The notes: generated by a model not told the origin, from the sequence alone. A stretch of DNA of 16,063 bases from CAYNFQ01 sp964396715 (GCA_964396715.1 CAYNFQ010000019.1:1-16063), one strand, 5' to 3'; shown: positions 6,758 to 13,080, numbered from the stretch's first letter. A program made the numbers and translations.

Positions 6758-6766
6758 TATAGTATA
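6758..6766. promoter_or_regulatory. Symmetric -10 region between proS and a divergent small ORF
   Basis: The sequence TATAGTATA reads as a -10 in both directions. On the plus strand TATAGT (6758-6763) with an upstream TGT lies 6 bases before the ATG at 6770. On the minus strand TATACT (6761-6766) lies 5 bases before the proS ATG. No convincing -35 is seen on either side. Confidence 0.35.
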
Positions 6767-6769
6767 TTT

Positions 6770-6898
6770 ATGATAAAGGCTCATCTTGCATTCCTCAAGG
6801 CACTATCAGCAGTGCTGGCAAATCTTTCTGCTGTATTATACATTGCCTTCAGACTTAGTGAAAACAGAAGCAGTTCTGCCAAATCTACCAAGCATTAA
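6770..6898 (+). CDS. Candidate 42-residue membrane peptide, divergent from proS
   Basis: A plus-strand ATG opens 42 codons ending in TAA. The product begins MIKAHLAFLKALSAVLANLS, continues AVLYIAF, and ends in a polar Ser/Lys/Arg-rich tail. Residues 6-27 could form one membrane helix with a positive tail on one side. Codon choice is varied rather than repetitive. It starts 15 bases from the proS ATG in the opposite direction, with an extended -10 box (TGTTATAGT) ideally placed for a leaderless message. It would be antisense to the proS T-box leader. It is the best plus-strand candidate gene in the window, but no family is recognised with certainty and it could be chance. Confidence 0.45.
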   Translation: MIKAHLAFLKALSAVLANLSAVLYIAFRLSENRSSSAKSTKH

Positions 6899-6930
6899 GT
6901 TCATAACCTTCGCAAAATCCTCATACCATC

Positions 6931-6967
6931 AAAAAAGCACCTCCTTAAATCTTTAAGGACGGTGCTT
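6931..6967 (-). terminator. Intrinsic terminator of the proS T-box
   Basis: On the minus strand AAGCACC pairs with GGTGCTT and CCTTAAA with TTTAAGG around a tiny loop, followed directly by a run of T. It lies 4 bases after the T-box motif, so formation would compete with the antiterminator. Confidence 0.85.
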
Positions 6968-7074
6968 GATACCGTGGTACCACCTTAATTACTTCTCAAT
7001 TAGATTATTACGTCATCAACGGAAATGCTTATCGCATTCAGCTCCGGAGCGGGAAACTCCTTCAGCGCTTTTCT
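6931..7074 (-). promoter_or_regulatory. T-box riboswitch controlling proS
   Basis: The minus strand contains the T-box core GGTGGTACCACGG (6972-6984), preceded by TAATTAA as in classical leaders. Its UGGU bulge would pair with the ACCA end of uncharged tRNA-Pro. A terminator follows. Upstream, GGAG (7057-7060) and CTCC (7046-7049) close a loop UUUCCCG, in which CCC (7051-7053) is a proline codon and the best specifier candidate. A second hairpin, AATGC/GCATT, lies at 7024-7038. From the predicted start to the T-box core is only about 90 bases, so Stem I is very short compared with classical T-boxes. The leader begins inside the 3' end of the DUF5667 gene. Low proline charging should allow read-through into proS. 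Confidence 0.85.
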
Positions 7075-7862
7075 TTTTTTATTTTATCATCATCTTTTTG
7101 GGGTGTCAAACTATCTTCTCGTTTTTCATTTTTATGATTTGACTTTATACTACTTCTTCTTTTTAGTTCGTCTTCTATCTCTTTTAATTTCTTTCTGGCA
7201 TCCTCTACAGCTTGATCATTTCCAAATGATCCAGATGGTGGAGCAACAACAGGCGGGGTTGTTGGGACGAAAGCAGGTGTTAAACTGGGTATAGGGGTAG
7301 CAGTAGGTTTAGAAGTAGTAATTACAGGTGTAGATTGAGGAGTTGGTCTTGAAGTTGGGGTAATTTTGGGTATTGGCTCCGATTGCATCGGGGTTGAAGT
7401 AGGTGTAACTGTAGGTTCTATGGTGGGTTGAGGTGTGGAAATAACAGGAGCTGGTGTGGTTTCAATCTGGGGAAGTTGAGCTAAACCTTGATCGTATTTT
7501 TGAATTGAGACTACCAGTTCTCTAACAAATTTCTCTTTTTCCTGTGGACTGCTGATCTGATCTATCTGCTTAGCTGCTATCTCTGTTTGATTAACTAATT
7601 CATTAATAGTTTTTTCAGCAGACTTTCCTTGGGCAATCAGAGTCTTAAATTCTTTAAACCTCCTATCAGACCTAGCAGTCGAAAACCAGACACGAGTGAT
7701 AGGATGCAAAGAAGCAACAGCATAGATGCCGCTTTCTAAAATCCTTTTTATTGGATAAGTAGCATCCCCTGGCACAGCATTATTTGAAATAACCGCTAAA
7801 GCAGCCGGTGGAAATAGACTGATTGAAAGAATAAGAATGATGGTTGAGAGCAGTTTTACCAC
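7062..7862 (-). CDS. Secreted DUF5667-like protein with Pro/Thr linker
   Basis: The 266-residue product starts with a signal peptide (LLSTIILILSISLFPPAALA, residues 4-23, with an ALA cleavage site). It continues with NAVPGDATYPIKRILESG, the pattern I associate with DUF5667, a domain common in secreted CPR and actinobacterial proteins. Residues about 45-130 are helical. Residues 133-215 are a Pro/Thr/Ser-rich linker typical of extracellular stalks, and the end is highly charged (Lys/Glu/Asp). The function is unknown. The start is GTG, with an extended -10 (TGATATACT) only 6 bases upstream. It lies 15 bases after rseP, and its last codons contain the promoter and first bases of the proS T-box leader. 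Confidence 0.75.
   Translation of the reverse strand: MVKLLSTIILILSISLFPPAALAVISNNAVPGDATYPIKRILESGIYAVASLHPITRVWFSTARSDRRFKEFKTLIAQGKSAEKTINELVNQTEIAAKQIDQISSPQEKEKFVRELVVSIQKYDQGLAQLPQIETTPAPVISTPQPTIEPTVTPTSTPMQSEPIPKITPTSRPTPQSTPVITTSKPTATPIPSLTPAFVPTTPPVVAPPSGSFGNDQAVEDARKKLKEIEDELKRRSSIKSNHKNEKREDSLTPQKDDDKIKKEKR
7081..7109 (-). promoter_or_regulatory. Promoter of the proS T-box leader
   Basis: A consensus -35 TTGACA (7104-7109) and a -10 TAAAAT (7081-7086) are separated by 17 bases, with a TGA just before the -10. It lies within the 3' coding part of the DUF5667 gene. The predicted transcription start, near 7074, is directly before the first T-box stem. Confidence 0.75.
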
Positions 7863-7868
7863 AATTTC

Positions 7869-7874
7869 AGTATA
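7869..7874 (-). promoter_or_regulatory. Extended -10 before the DUF5667 gene
   Basis: TGATATACT precedes the GTG start, with the -10 hexamer TATACT ending 6 bases before it. There is no good -35. The position fits a leaderless start but could also be chance in AT-rich DNA. Confidence 0.35.
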
Positions 7875-7877
7875 TCA

Positions 7878-8960
7878 TCATGGCAGCATTTTCCTAATGT
7901 CAGAATAGGTAATTAAAAGGGCCAAAGTTAATAAAACTGCAAAACCTACTGTGTGTACTATCCTTTCCACTTCTGCCTTAACTTTCTTTTTGAAAACAGC
8001 TTCCACAATTAAAAAAAGCAACCTGCCACCATCCAAAGCTGGGATTGGCAAAACATTAAAGATAGTTAAAGTTAAAGATATTACTCCCACAAACCAGAGA
8101 TACGGCAAAGTGGCCTGCCAACCCGCACTTAATATCCCATTGGTCACAGTGGCAATCCCCACAGGACCTGATACGGATTGTGAGGCTTTCTCGAAATTAC
8201 CGCCTGTTAGATCAGAAATTGTTCTTGCAAGCCCGATAAAAGTAAGTTTGGTTAAATCATACGAATAAGTTATGCCTGAGAATAATTTTTCCGGGAAGGT
8301 TACATATGTTTTAAGAGGGAGAGGGCTAAATGCCACCCCGATTAAATATTCCCCGTTTTCAGCCTGCTGCGGGGTAACGCCAATTTCCCTTTGATTTCCC
8401 CCATCAATATCTGCCAAAGTAAGTATGACCTCAGATCCCTTTTTGCTCTGGATCAAACTTTTTGGCTCATCAAAACCGGAAACTTTTTTACCGTCAATTG
8501 CCAACAGTTTCTCACCCAATTTCACCCCTGCCTTTTGTGCGGGAAAGTTTTCCTGAACAAACCCTATAAAAACGCCCTGTTCTAAAGTCGGATAAATGAT
8601 TTTGAAATTCTGGGCAATAATAACCGTATAAAAAATTACCCAGGCCAGAAAAAGGTTCATTGTCACTCCTGCAACAACCACAATTATCCGTTGAGTAACA
8701 GGCTTTACCCTGAAATCTCTGTTATTAATCGGACGTCCGGCAATATCTTCACCCAAAAGCCTGACAAATCCGCCAAAAGGTAAGGCATTCAGAGAATATA
8801 TGGTCTCACCAATCTTTTTACCCCAAATTCTGGGAGGGATGCCAAAACCGAATTCTTCAACCTTAATGCCAAACCTTTTGGCCATTAAAAAATGACCCAG
8901 TTCATGGATGAGAACTAAAACCAATAATGTGAGTATGAAAATGAGAATAGAAAATAACAT
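7878..8960 (-). CDS. RIP metalloprotease RseP (site-2 protease)
   Basis: This is an M50 intramembrane zinc protease, whose relatives cut membrane-anchored anti-sigma factors and remnant signal peptides. Counting from the ATG at 8960 it has 360 aa. HELGH is at 19-23 in the first membrane helix. A single PDZ domain covers about 125-215. The third zinc-ligand region is NVLPIPALDGGRLL (302-315), with LDG at 309-311. There are further hydrophobic helices at about 93-117 and 337-351. The open frame extends 12 codons further to 8996, but that part is translated from the adjacent AT-rich repeat, so the inner ATG is preferred. It lies downstream of frr and 15 bases before the DUF5667 gene. Confidence 0.93.
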   Translation of the reverse strand: MLFSILIFILTLLVLVLIHELGHFLMAKRFGIKVEEFGFGIPPRIWGKKIGETIYSLNALPFGGFVRLLGEDIAGRPINNRDFRVKPVTQRIIVVVAGVTMNLFLAWVIFYTVIIAQNFKIIYPTLEQGVFIGFVQENFPAQKAGVKLGEKLLAIDGKKVSGFDEPKSLIQSKKGSEVILTLADIDGGNQREIGVTPQQAENGEYLIGVAFSPLPLKTYVTFPEKLFSGITYSYDLTKLTFIGLARTISDLTGGNFEKASQSVSGPVGIATVTNGILSAGWQATLPYLWFVGVISLTLTIFNVLPIPALDGGRLLFLIVEAVFKKKVKAEVERIVHTVGFAVLLTLALLITYSDIRKMLP

Positions 8961-9071
8961 AGATAAAAATTCCAAAATCCAAATTACAAATAACAAATAA
9001 ATGTCAAAATCTAAATTTTAAAAATTTAATTATTTGATATTGATTTGAAATTTGACATTTGATATTTGAAA
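8961..9071. repeat. AT-rich palindromic repeat between frr and rseP
   Basis: The gap is an AT-rich imperfect inverted repeat. AAATTCCAAAATCC and AAATGTCAAAATC words on the left are complemented by GAAATTTGACATTTGATATTTG words on the right. It resembles the block at 3060-3187 in composition, length and position between two genes. No promoter or gene is visible in it. Confidence 0.6.
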
Positions 9072-9626
9072 TTATATTTGTACCAGTTCTTCCTCCTTAG
9101 CTTTCCCCAACTGTTCCACCTCTGCTATCTTCTTATCCACCATCTCCTGAAGTAACTTTTCTCTTCTGAAAAACTCATCCTCACCAAATTGACTCATCTC
9201 TTGTAATTTTTTCCATTCATTTCTAAAATCATGCCTGATTTGTCTAACCTCAACTCTTGCCTGTTCCATTTTTTGATGCAAAAGTTTGATAAATTCTTCT
9301 CTCCTTTCGGCTGTCAGTGACGGAATAGGTAATCTTATCAGATTTCCTTCATTTGAGGGATTCAACCCCAAATTTGCCTCTTGGATAGCCTTAATAACAT
9401 TATCCAAAATAGAAGCATCCCAAACCTGGACAGTTAAAAGGGTGGGCTGGGGGGCAGAGATATTACCCAACTCCACCAGCTTCATATTTGAGCCATAAAC
9501 TGACACCAGAATATTTTCCACCAAAGCCGGATTAGCCCTGCCGGCCCTAATCCCGGCAATCTCCACCTTAAAGTGATGCAGCGCTTCCTCCACCTTTTGA
9601 TTTGGTGCAGTTAAAACTGGATCCAT
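9072..9626 (-). CDS. Ribosome recycling factor
   Basis: RRF works with EF-G to split post-termination ribosomes. The 184-residue length is normal. The conserved helix IRAGRANPALVENI (26-39), the hinge region with LGNISAPQPTLLTVQVWD, and the C-terminal helix (LTAERREEFIKLLHQKMEQARVEVRQIR) are all present. It starts one base after the tsf stop (TAA-C-ATG). pyrH, which usually lies between tsf and frr in bacteria, is missing here. Confidence 0.96.
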   Translation of the reverse strand: MDPVLTAPNQKVEEALHHFKVEIAGIRAGRANPALVENILVSVYGSNMKLVELGNISAPQPTLLTVQVWDASILDNVIKAIQEANLGLNPSNEGNLIRLPIPSLTAERREEFIKLLHQKMEQARVEVRQIRHDFRNEWKKLQEMSQFGEDEFFRREKLLQEMVDKKIAEVEQLGKAKEEELVQI

Positions 9627-9627
9627 G

Positions 9628-10080
9628 TTATTCCCCTAATGCTATTCTTTCAAATCTTCCCACCTTGATATTTTCTCCTAATTTACCAATTACTGATTTT
9701 ATCAGCTGATCAACAGTCATGGTGGCATCCCTAATATACTCTTGAGCCAGTAATTCTTCAACAGACGATGGGTTCATAGAAGCAATCTGTAAAGACAATT
9801 CATGAGCCAAGTTTTTAAAATCATCTGTTCTTGCCACAAAATCCGTCTCACACAAAAGTTCCACCAAAACTCCCACTTTTCCACTATGAGAGTACGTTTC
9901 CACTATCCCGGCTTTTACTTCCCTTTCAGACTTTGAGACCCCCCTTTCCAACCCCCTTGCCTTTAACCACTCCTTGGCTTTTTCCATATCACCCTTTGCT
10001 TCCTCTAAAGCTTGCCTGCAGTCGGCTATCCCTGCTCCAGTTTTTTCACGAAGTTTTTTAATTAAATCTATATCCATCAT
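9628..10080 (-). CDS. Elongation factor Ts, short form
   Basis: EF-Ts recycles EF-Tu by releasing GDP. The N-terminal UBA-like domain (IDLIKKLREKTGAGIADCRQAL) and the EF-Tu-binding core with ETDFVAR (80-86) are clear. At 150 aa it is much shorter than the 280-residue enterobacterial form and shorter even than the ~196-residue Thermus form, so it has one core subdomain and no C-terminal module. Two adjacent ATGs exist. The second, at 10077, has better spacing to the Shine-Dalgarno AGAGGA. It follows rpsB across a hairpin-rich repeat and abuts frr. Confidence 0.94.
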   Translation of the reverse strand: MMDIDLIKKLREKTGAGIADCRQALEEAKGDMEKAKEWLKARGLERGVSKSEREVKAGIVETYSHSGKVGVLVELLCETDFVARTDDFKNLAHELSLQIASMNPSSVEELLAQEYIRDATMTVDQLIKSVIGKLGENIKVGRFERIALGE

Positions 10081-10088
10081 ATTCCTCT

Positions 10089-10188
10089 GTCATTCCGGAC
10101 TTGATCCGGAATCTATACAAATTATTATATGGATCCTGTTGTCCATAGGACACGAACTCTATCAAGTTCAGGATGACCTTTCAGGTCA
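10089..10188. repeat. Hairpin-rich repeat between rpsB and tsf
   Basis: Several small stems follow one another. ATTCCGGA/TCCGGAAT (10092-10112) is a perfect 8-bp hairpin. ATCCTG/CAGGAT (10133-10174) encloses TGTCC/GGACA (10140-10152) and GAACT/AGTTC (10154-10169). TGACCT/AGGTCA (10174-10188) covers the rpsB stop codon. The outer ends GTCATTCC and GGATGAC are roughly inverted. The style is that of dispersed palindromic elements known from many bacteria. The element supplies the last residues of S2 and reaches to within a few bases of the tsf Shine-Dalgarno. Confidence 0.65.
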
Positions 10189-11020
10189 CCACTCTTTCAG
10201 AATCTTTAACTGCTTTTTTCTCAACCATCTCTTCTGCTTCCGCCACCTCCTGGACAATCTCTTCTGAAACCACTTCTTCTGTCTTTTTTAAATCTTCTAC
10301 TTCTTTTTTCTCTTTTGCAACCTTTATCTTACTTGCTTCCTTTTTACCTTCTTCATAAGCTGATGCCACAGCTTCTGTTAAAATCTTTATTGATTTTATG
10401 GCATCATCATTTCCTGGAATAGGATAATCTATTTCTGAGACATTACAATTTGAATCGGCGAGCGCCACAACTTTTATCCCCAGCCTGTTGACCTCCCTAA
10501 CTGCAATATTGTCTGAAACTGCATCCACTACAAAGATGGCATCTGGCAGACCCCCAAGATCCATTACCCCCCTGAAATCTTTTTCCAGCTTTTCCATTTT
10601 TCTTCCTAAAAGCAGCTGTTCTTTTTTGGTATATTTTTCCAGTTCTCCTTTTTCCTTTTGTTCTTTATATTCTTTTAAAAGTTTTATTCTTTTTTTGATT
10701 TCATCAAAATTGGTTAAAAATCCGCCCATCCATCTTTCCACCAAATAGGGGGCTGCCAGCTTCTTTGCTAATTCCTCAACTATTGGCCTTGCCTGTTTTT
10801 TGGTTCCCACAAAAAGCAAAACCTTACCATCTTTACCCAGATTATAAACAAATTCACAAGCCTCCTTAAGGTAAGTTTCTGATTTTGTCAGATCTATAAC
10901 ATGCACTCCTTCTCTGACACCATATATGTACGGCTTCATTCTGGGATGACCGCGTCGAACCTGATGTCCAAAATGAACACCAGCTTCTAATAACTCTTGT
11001 AATGTAGGTAATTTATACAT
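10181..11020 (-). CDS. 30S ribosomal protein S2
   Basis: S2 is a 30S head/platform protein. The core is complete: LPTLQELLEAGVHFGHQ near the start, RRGHPRMKPYIYG, VLLFVGTKKQA, and ERWMGGFLTNF. The C-terminus is extended by about 50 Lys/Glu/Val-rich residues predicted to form a charged helix. The last residues (SERVVT) and the stop lie in a repeat hairpin. The ATG at 11020 is chosen because it gives the usual S2 N-terminus and has AAGAG 4 bases upstream; in-frame ATGs at 11041 and 11047 would add 7 or 9 unusual residues. Product length is 279 aa. A strong promoter lies about 70 bases upstream. Confidence 0.95.
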   Translation of the reverse strand: MYKLPTLQELLEAGVHFGHQVRRGHPRMKPYIYGVREGVHVIDLTKSETYLKEACEFVYNLGKDGKVLLFVGTKKQARPIVEELAKKLAAPYLVERWMGGFLTNFDEIKKRIKLLKEYKEQKEKGELEKYTKKEQLLLGRKMEKLEKDFRGVMDLGGLPDAIFVVDAVSDNIAVREVNRLGIKVVALADSNCNVSEIDYPIPGNDDAIKSIKILTEAVASAYEEGKKEASKIKVAKEKKEVEDLKKTEEVVSEEIVQEVAEAEEMVEKKAVKDSERVVT

Positions 11021-11088
11021 AAGTCTCTTGATCTTCCTCATAGTCATATAGATTCAGAGACTAAAAACTATGAGTGTGTAATGTGGGT

Positions 11089-11117
11089 ATTTTATATATT
11101 TTCAGAATGAAAGTCAA
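11089..11117 (-). promoter_or_regulatory. Promoter of the rpsB-tsf-frr operon
   Basis: A -35 TTGACT (11112-11117) and a -10 TAAAAT (11089-11094) are exactly 17 bases apart. The predicted start near 11082 leaves a leader of about 60 bases. The -35 lies 19 bases after the stop of the preceding gene. Confidence 0.7.
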
Positions 11118-11136
11118 TCATTACCCACCTTCAATT

Positions 11137-11736
11137 TCATTTTTTAGGTTCCATCTGCCTTAAGTAAAAAACTGGTTCTTGAGTATCTGATGATTTAGAT
11201 CTGGTGATTTGTAAGTATAGCCTTCTTGTTCCTGCTGGTTTTTCAAAAACAACTATTCCGCCTGTGATGGGATCTCGTAGTACATCTTCTTCTCCAAAAT
11301 CATACCTTTCAGGACTAAATTGTGCACGACCTTGATTACCTGTGGTTGTAACAGCAGGTGTATACCTAGTCGCAATTGCAAGTCTCCCTACTGGAACCTG
11401 ATCAGATGTACGTAAATGATCCTTAATAAAAATACCTGTAGATTCTAACTCATTGAGCATATTTCCTGGAAGTTTAATTTGTTCACCGTTTCCGATTGGT
11501 GTTGAGGTAAAAGGGGTAGGGATATAAGTTGTTCCATCATTCACAGGGTATCTTACGCTCCAACCCGAAAAAGATAATACTGATGATTCTGAACCCAGAG
11601 TATTGGTTTGTTCCAATTTTCTTCGATATTTTTTATCTATTTCTTGTTGCCTTGACAGATTTTCTGCATATCGAATTTGAGCGGTATTTCCAAAAAGATA
11701 GTCAACAACACTATACCCCCCCCCATCCAGTTCCAC
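11137..11736 (-). CDS. Downstream part of a frameshifted membrane-anchored protein
   Basis: This frame is open for 199 codons from an ATG that overlaps the end of the previous frame, but that ATG and the first five codons are probably not a true start. The useful sequence begins right after the G9 tract: YSVVDYLFGNTAQIRYAENLSRQQEIDKKYRRKLEQ, followed by a Thr/Pro/Gly-rich, probably extracytoplasmic part ending in QEPVFYLRQMEPKK. I recognise no family. The stretch from GRLAIATRYTPAV to RRLYLQITRS looks like a compact beta-rich domain. With one G fewer in the tract, it joins the upstream frame into a single 293-residue protein. Confidence 0.6.
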   Translation of the reverse strand: MELDGGGYSVVDYLFGNTAQIRYAENLSRQQEIDKKYRRKLEQTNTLGSESSVLSFSGWSVRYPVNDGTTYIPTPFTSTPIGNGEQIKLPGNMLNELESTGIFIKDHLRTSDQVPVGRLAIATRYTPAVTTTGNQGRAQFSPERYDFGEEDVLRDPITGGIVVFEKPAGTRRLYLQITRSKSSDTQEPVFYLRQMEPKK

Positions 11737-12019
11737 CTACTACACTTAGCACAATAGCACTCTTAACTACTTTACGAGCTACATTTTGCCATAAAGCTAG
11801 TCTGGCCATTCTTCGCTCAGCTAATACTTGAGATTTTTCTTTTAAAGGCACTATCAGTTCATCTGCTCTTGCCAGAAGACCAGATGCTTCTTCTGTAGTC
11901 ATACCATCCTCAACTGCAAGATACCCTATAAGACTTCTAGCGTGCTCTAAATCATCAGGTGTCATCTTTTGACATATTTCATCTTCGCTAAGTGGTTTAA
12001 ACTCTCTGCTTCTACTCAT
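11711..12019 (-). CDS. Upstream part of the same frameshifted protein
   Basis: The 102-residue frame starts with its own promoter and stops just after the G9 tract. Residues 1-65 are hydrophilic and probably helical (MTPDDLEHARSLIGYLAVEDG, then EEASGLLARADELIVPLKEK). Residues 76-100 (LWQNVARKVVKSAIVLSVVGGTGW) form a likely membrane helix that is cut off by the frameshift. The helix is naturally continued by the downstream frame (YSVVDYLF), which is why the two are read as one gene. No family is recognised. The intact product would have a cytoplasmic N-domain, one membrane pass and an outer C-domain. Confidence 0.6.
   Translation of the reverse strand: MSRSREFKPLSEDEICQKMTPDDLEHARSLIGYLAVEDGMTTEEASGLLARADELIVPLKEKSQVLAERRMARLALWQNVARKVVKSAIVLSVVGGTGWGGV
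11716..11724 (-). repeat. G9 homopolymer tract at the frameshift
   Basis: Nine consecutive G on the coding strand. With nine, translation stops two codons later. With eight (or eleven), the upstream and downstream frames join. It is the only G/C run of this length seen in the window. Confidence 0.8.
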
Positions 12020-12027
12020 AATCCTGT

Positions 12028-12056
12028 AGTCTAATAAAAAAGATTTTAAAAGTCAA
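12028..12056 (-). promoter_or_regulatory. Promoter of the frameshifted membrane gene
   Basis: A -35 TTGACT (12051-12056) and a -10 TAGACT (12028-12033) are 17 bases apart. The -10 ends 8 bases before the ATG at 12019, so the message is probably leaderless or has only 1-2 leader bases. Confidence 0.65.
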
Positions 12057-12094
12057 ACCAACCTATTTCTGCGTTCTGTGATCAGATTGGTGCA

Positions 12095-12211
12095 ATGATT
12101 ATTATGCTAATTCTTATTGTATTTGCTGGATATATTGTCTTGTTTGGTGAAGTCGAAAAAAACGCCGATCTTAACCATTCATCTTTCAAGATCCAAAAAC
12201 TTATATTTTAA
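12095..12211 (+). CDS. Possible 38-residue hydrophobic peptide
   Basis: A plus-strand ATG opens 38 codons. The first 17 residues (MIIMLILIVFAGYIVLF) form a convincing single membrane helix, followed by a polar part (GEVEKNADLNHSS). The last 33 bases overlap the 3' end of folA on the other strand. No good promoter or Shine-Dalgarno is seen. AT-rich DNA easily yields such hydrophobic frames, so this is only a candidate. On the minus strand the same gap holds GATCTT/AAGATC (12167-12193) followed by a T-run, a weak candidate terminator for folA. Confidence 0.22.
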   Translation: MIIMLILIVFAGYIVLFGEVEKNADLNHSSFKIQKLIF

Positions 12212-12670
12212 TCCATCAGATTCATGCTCTTCTTCAAAAGTAACTTTTTTAAAATCAGAGTAATCCGGAAAAAAGGTATCTGCCTCAGGGTTGCCTTCTG
12301 CCACAGTTAAATAAAGCTTATCTGCAATTCCAATTGCCTGCTGATAAATTTGTCCTCCACCAATGATGAAAACTTCATCATTGCCCTGAGCGAGCCTTGC
12401 TTGTCGAAGAGCTTCCTCTAAAGAATGAGCTATCTTTGCTCCTTCAACCATATAATTTGGATCTCTGGTAATAATAATATTGGTTCTATTGGGTAAGACT
12501 CTGCCAATTGATTCAAAAGTTTTCCGGCCCATAATTACTAAATGGTTACTGGTTAATCTTTTAAATCTCTGCAAATCTTCATGAATATGATAAATCAGCT
12601 CATTATTTTTACCCAGAGCCCTGTTTCCGGAAGCAATAGCTGCTATTAAACTAATTTTTACTCTTTTCAT
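12179..12670 (-). CDS. Dihydrofolate reductase
   Basis: DHFR reduces dihydrofolate to tetrahydrofolate with NADPH, which regenerates the cofactor that ThyA oxidises. The 163-residue protein shows ISLIAAIASGNRALGKNNEL (6-25), the catalytic acid D32 in HEDLQRFKRLT, the NADPH-binding MGRKTFESIG (47-56), LPNRTNIIITR, and IIGGGQIYQQAI (101-112). The usual LPW before the catalytic helix is LIY here, a variation in the substrate/inhibitor pocket. The ATG overlaps the upstream PIN gene's stop as ATGA (12667-12670), so folA is the third gene of the toxin-antitoxin operon and probably depends on translation of the toxin gene. Confidence 0.94.
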   Translation of the reverse strand: MKRVKISLIAAIASGNRALGKNNELIYHIHEDLQRFKRLTSNHLVIMGRKTFESIGRVLPNRTNIIITRDPNYMVEGAKIAHSLEEALRQARLAQGNDEVFIIGGGQIYQQAIGIADKLYLTVAEGNPEADTFFPDYSDFKKVTFEEEHESDGLKYKFLDLER

Positions 12671-13080
12671 ACAAATGGATTAAAAACTGATATTTCTTTA
12701 AACTTTTTAAAATCCCCTACATTATCTGTGGCAATAGTATCTACTCCATTACTTAATGCAGTTGCAGTAAGATAAGCATCAAAAATCCTGTTACCCGACA
12801 GTTTTGATCTTTTGATTAACTCTAAGGCTATAAATTCAGTACCGGGTTTTGGTGCAATTATTTGACAACCTTCTGTAATCTTTAAAACTACCTCTATAGC
12901 AGCTTCTGAATCCATTGGATGAGAATACTTGGGTTGGGTTAAAACCTTTATTGCCTCTATTATGTTTTGATGAGCCAGGATTAATTCTTCTTGATTATCC
13001 TCTAAAAATTTTCGGGCTTGTCTGTTTTTTGGTGATTTCTTATTAATCGCGTAGACTAAAATGTTTGTATCAATTAACAT
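12667..13080 (-). CDS. PIN-domain (VapC-like) toxin coupled to folA
   Basis: This 137-residue PIN nuclease shows D4 in LIDTNILVY, E42 in QNIIEAIKVL, D101 in NRIFDAYLTATAL, and D119 in IATDNVGDF, the expected acidic set for Mg-dependent RNA cleavage. It follows its putative antitoxin by 11 bases. Its stop overlaps the folA start by four bases (ATGA), which is unusual, since toxin genes normally end their operon. It differs clearly in sequence from the PIN protein at 331-759, so the two are separate systems. The RNA target is unknown. Confidence 0.85.
   Translation of the reverse strand: MLIDTNILVYAINKKSPKNRQARKFLEDNQEELILAHQNIIEAIKVLTQPKYSHPMDSEAAIEVVLKITEGCQIIAPKPGTEFIALELIKRSKLSGNRIFDAYLTATALSNGVDTIATDNVGDFKKFKEISVFNPFV

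Noticed and set aside
8961..8996. 12-residue N-terminal extension of RseP
   Set aside because: It lies in the AT-rich intergenic repeat. The inner ATG at 8960 places the HELGH motif at the usual distance from the start.
10089..10188. tRNA-like cloverleaf between rpsB and tsf
   Set aside because: The stems are short and nested, but no TTCGA T-loop or acceptor-stem arrangement is present; it fits a palindromic repeat better.
9974..10358. Plus-strand frames across tsf, the intergenic repeat and rpsB
   Set aside because: They are antisense to conserved genes, and their peptides (such as CHSGLDPES) are the usual translation of this palindromic repeat.
11021..11047. Upstream ATG codons for S2
   Set aside because: They would add nine residues not seen in S2 proteins, and the ATG at 11020 has a closer ribosome-binding-like AAGAG.
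12156..12193. Intrinsic terminator after folA
   Set aside because: The stem is only 6 bp with a 15-base loop, and GGCG separates it from the T-run, so it is too weak to list as a feature.
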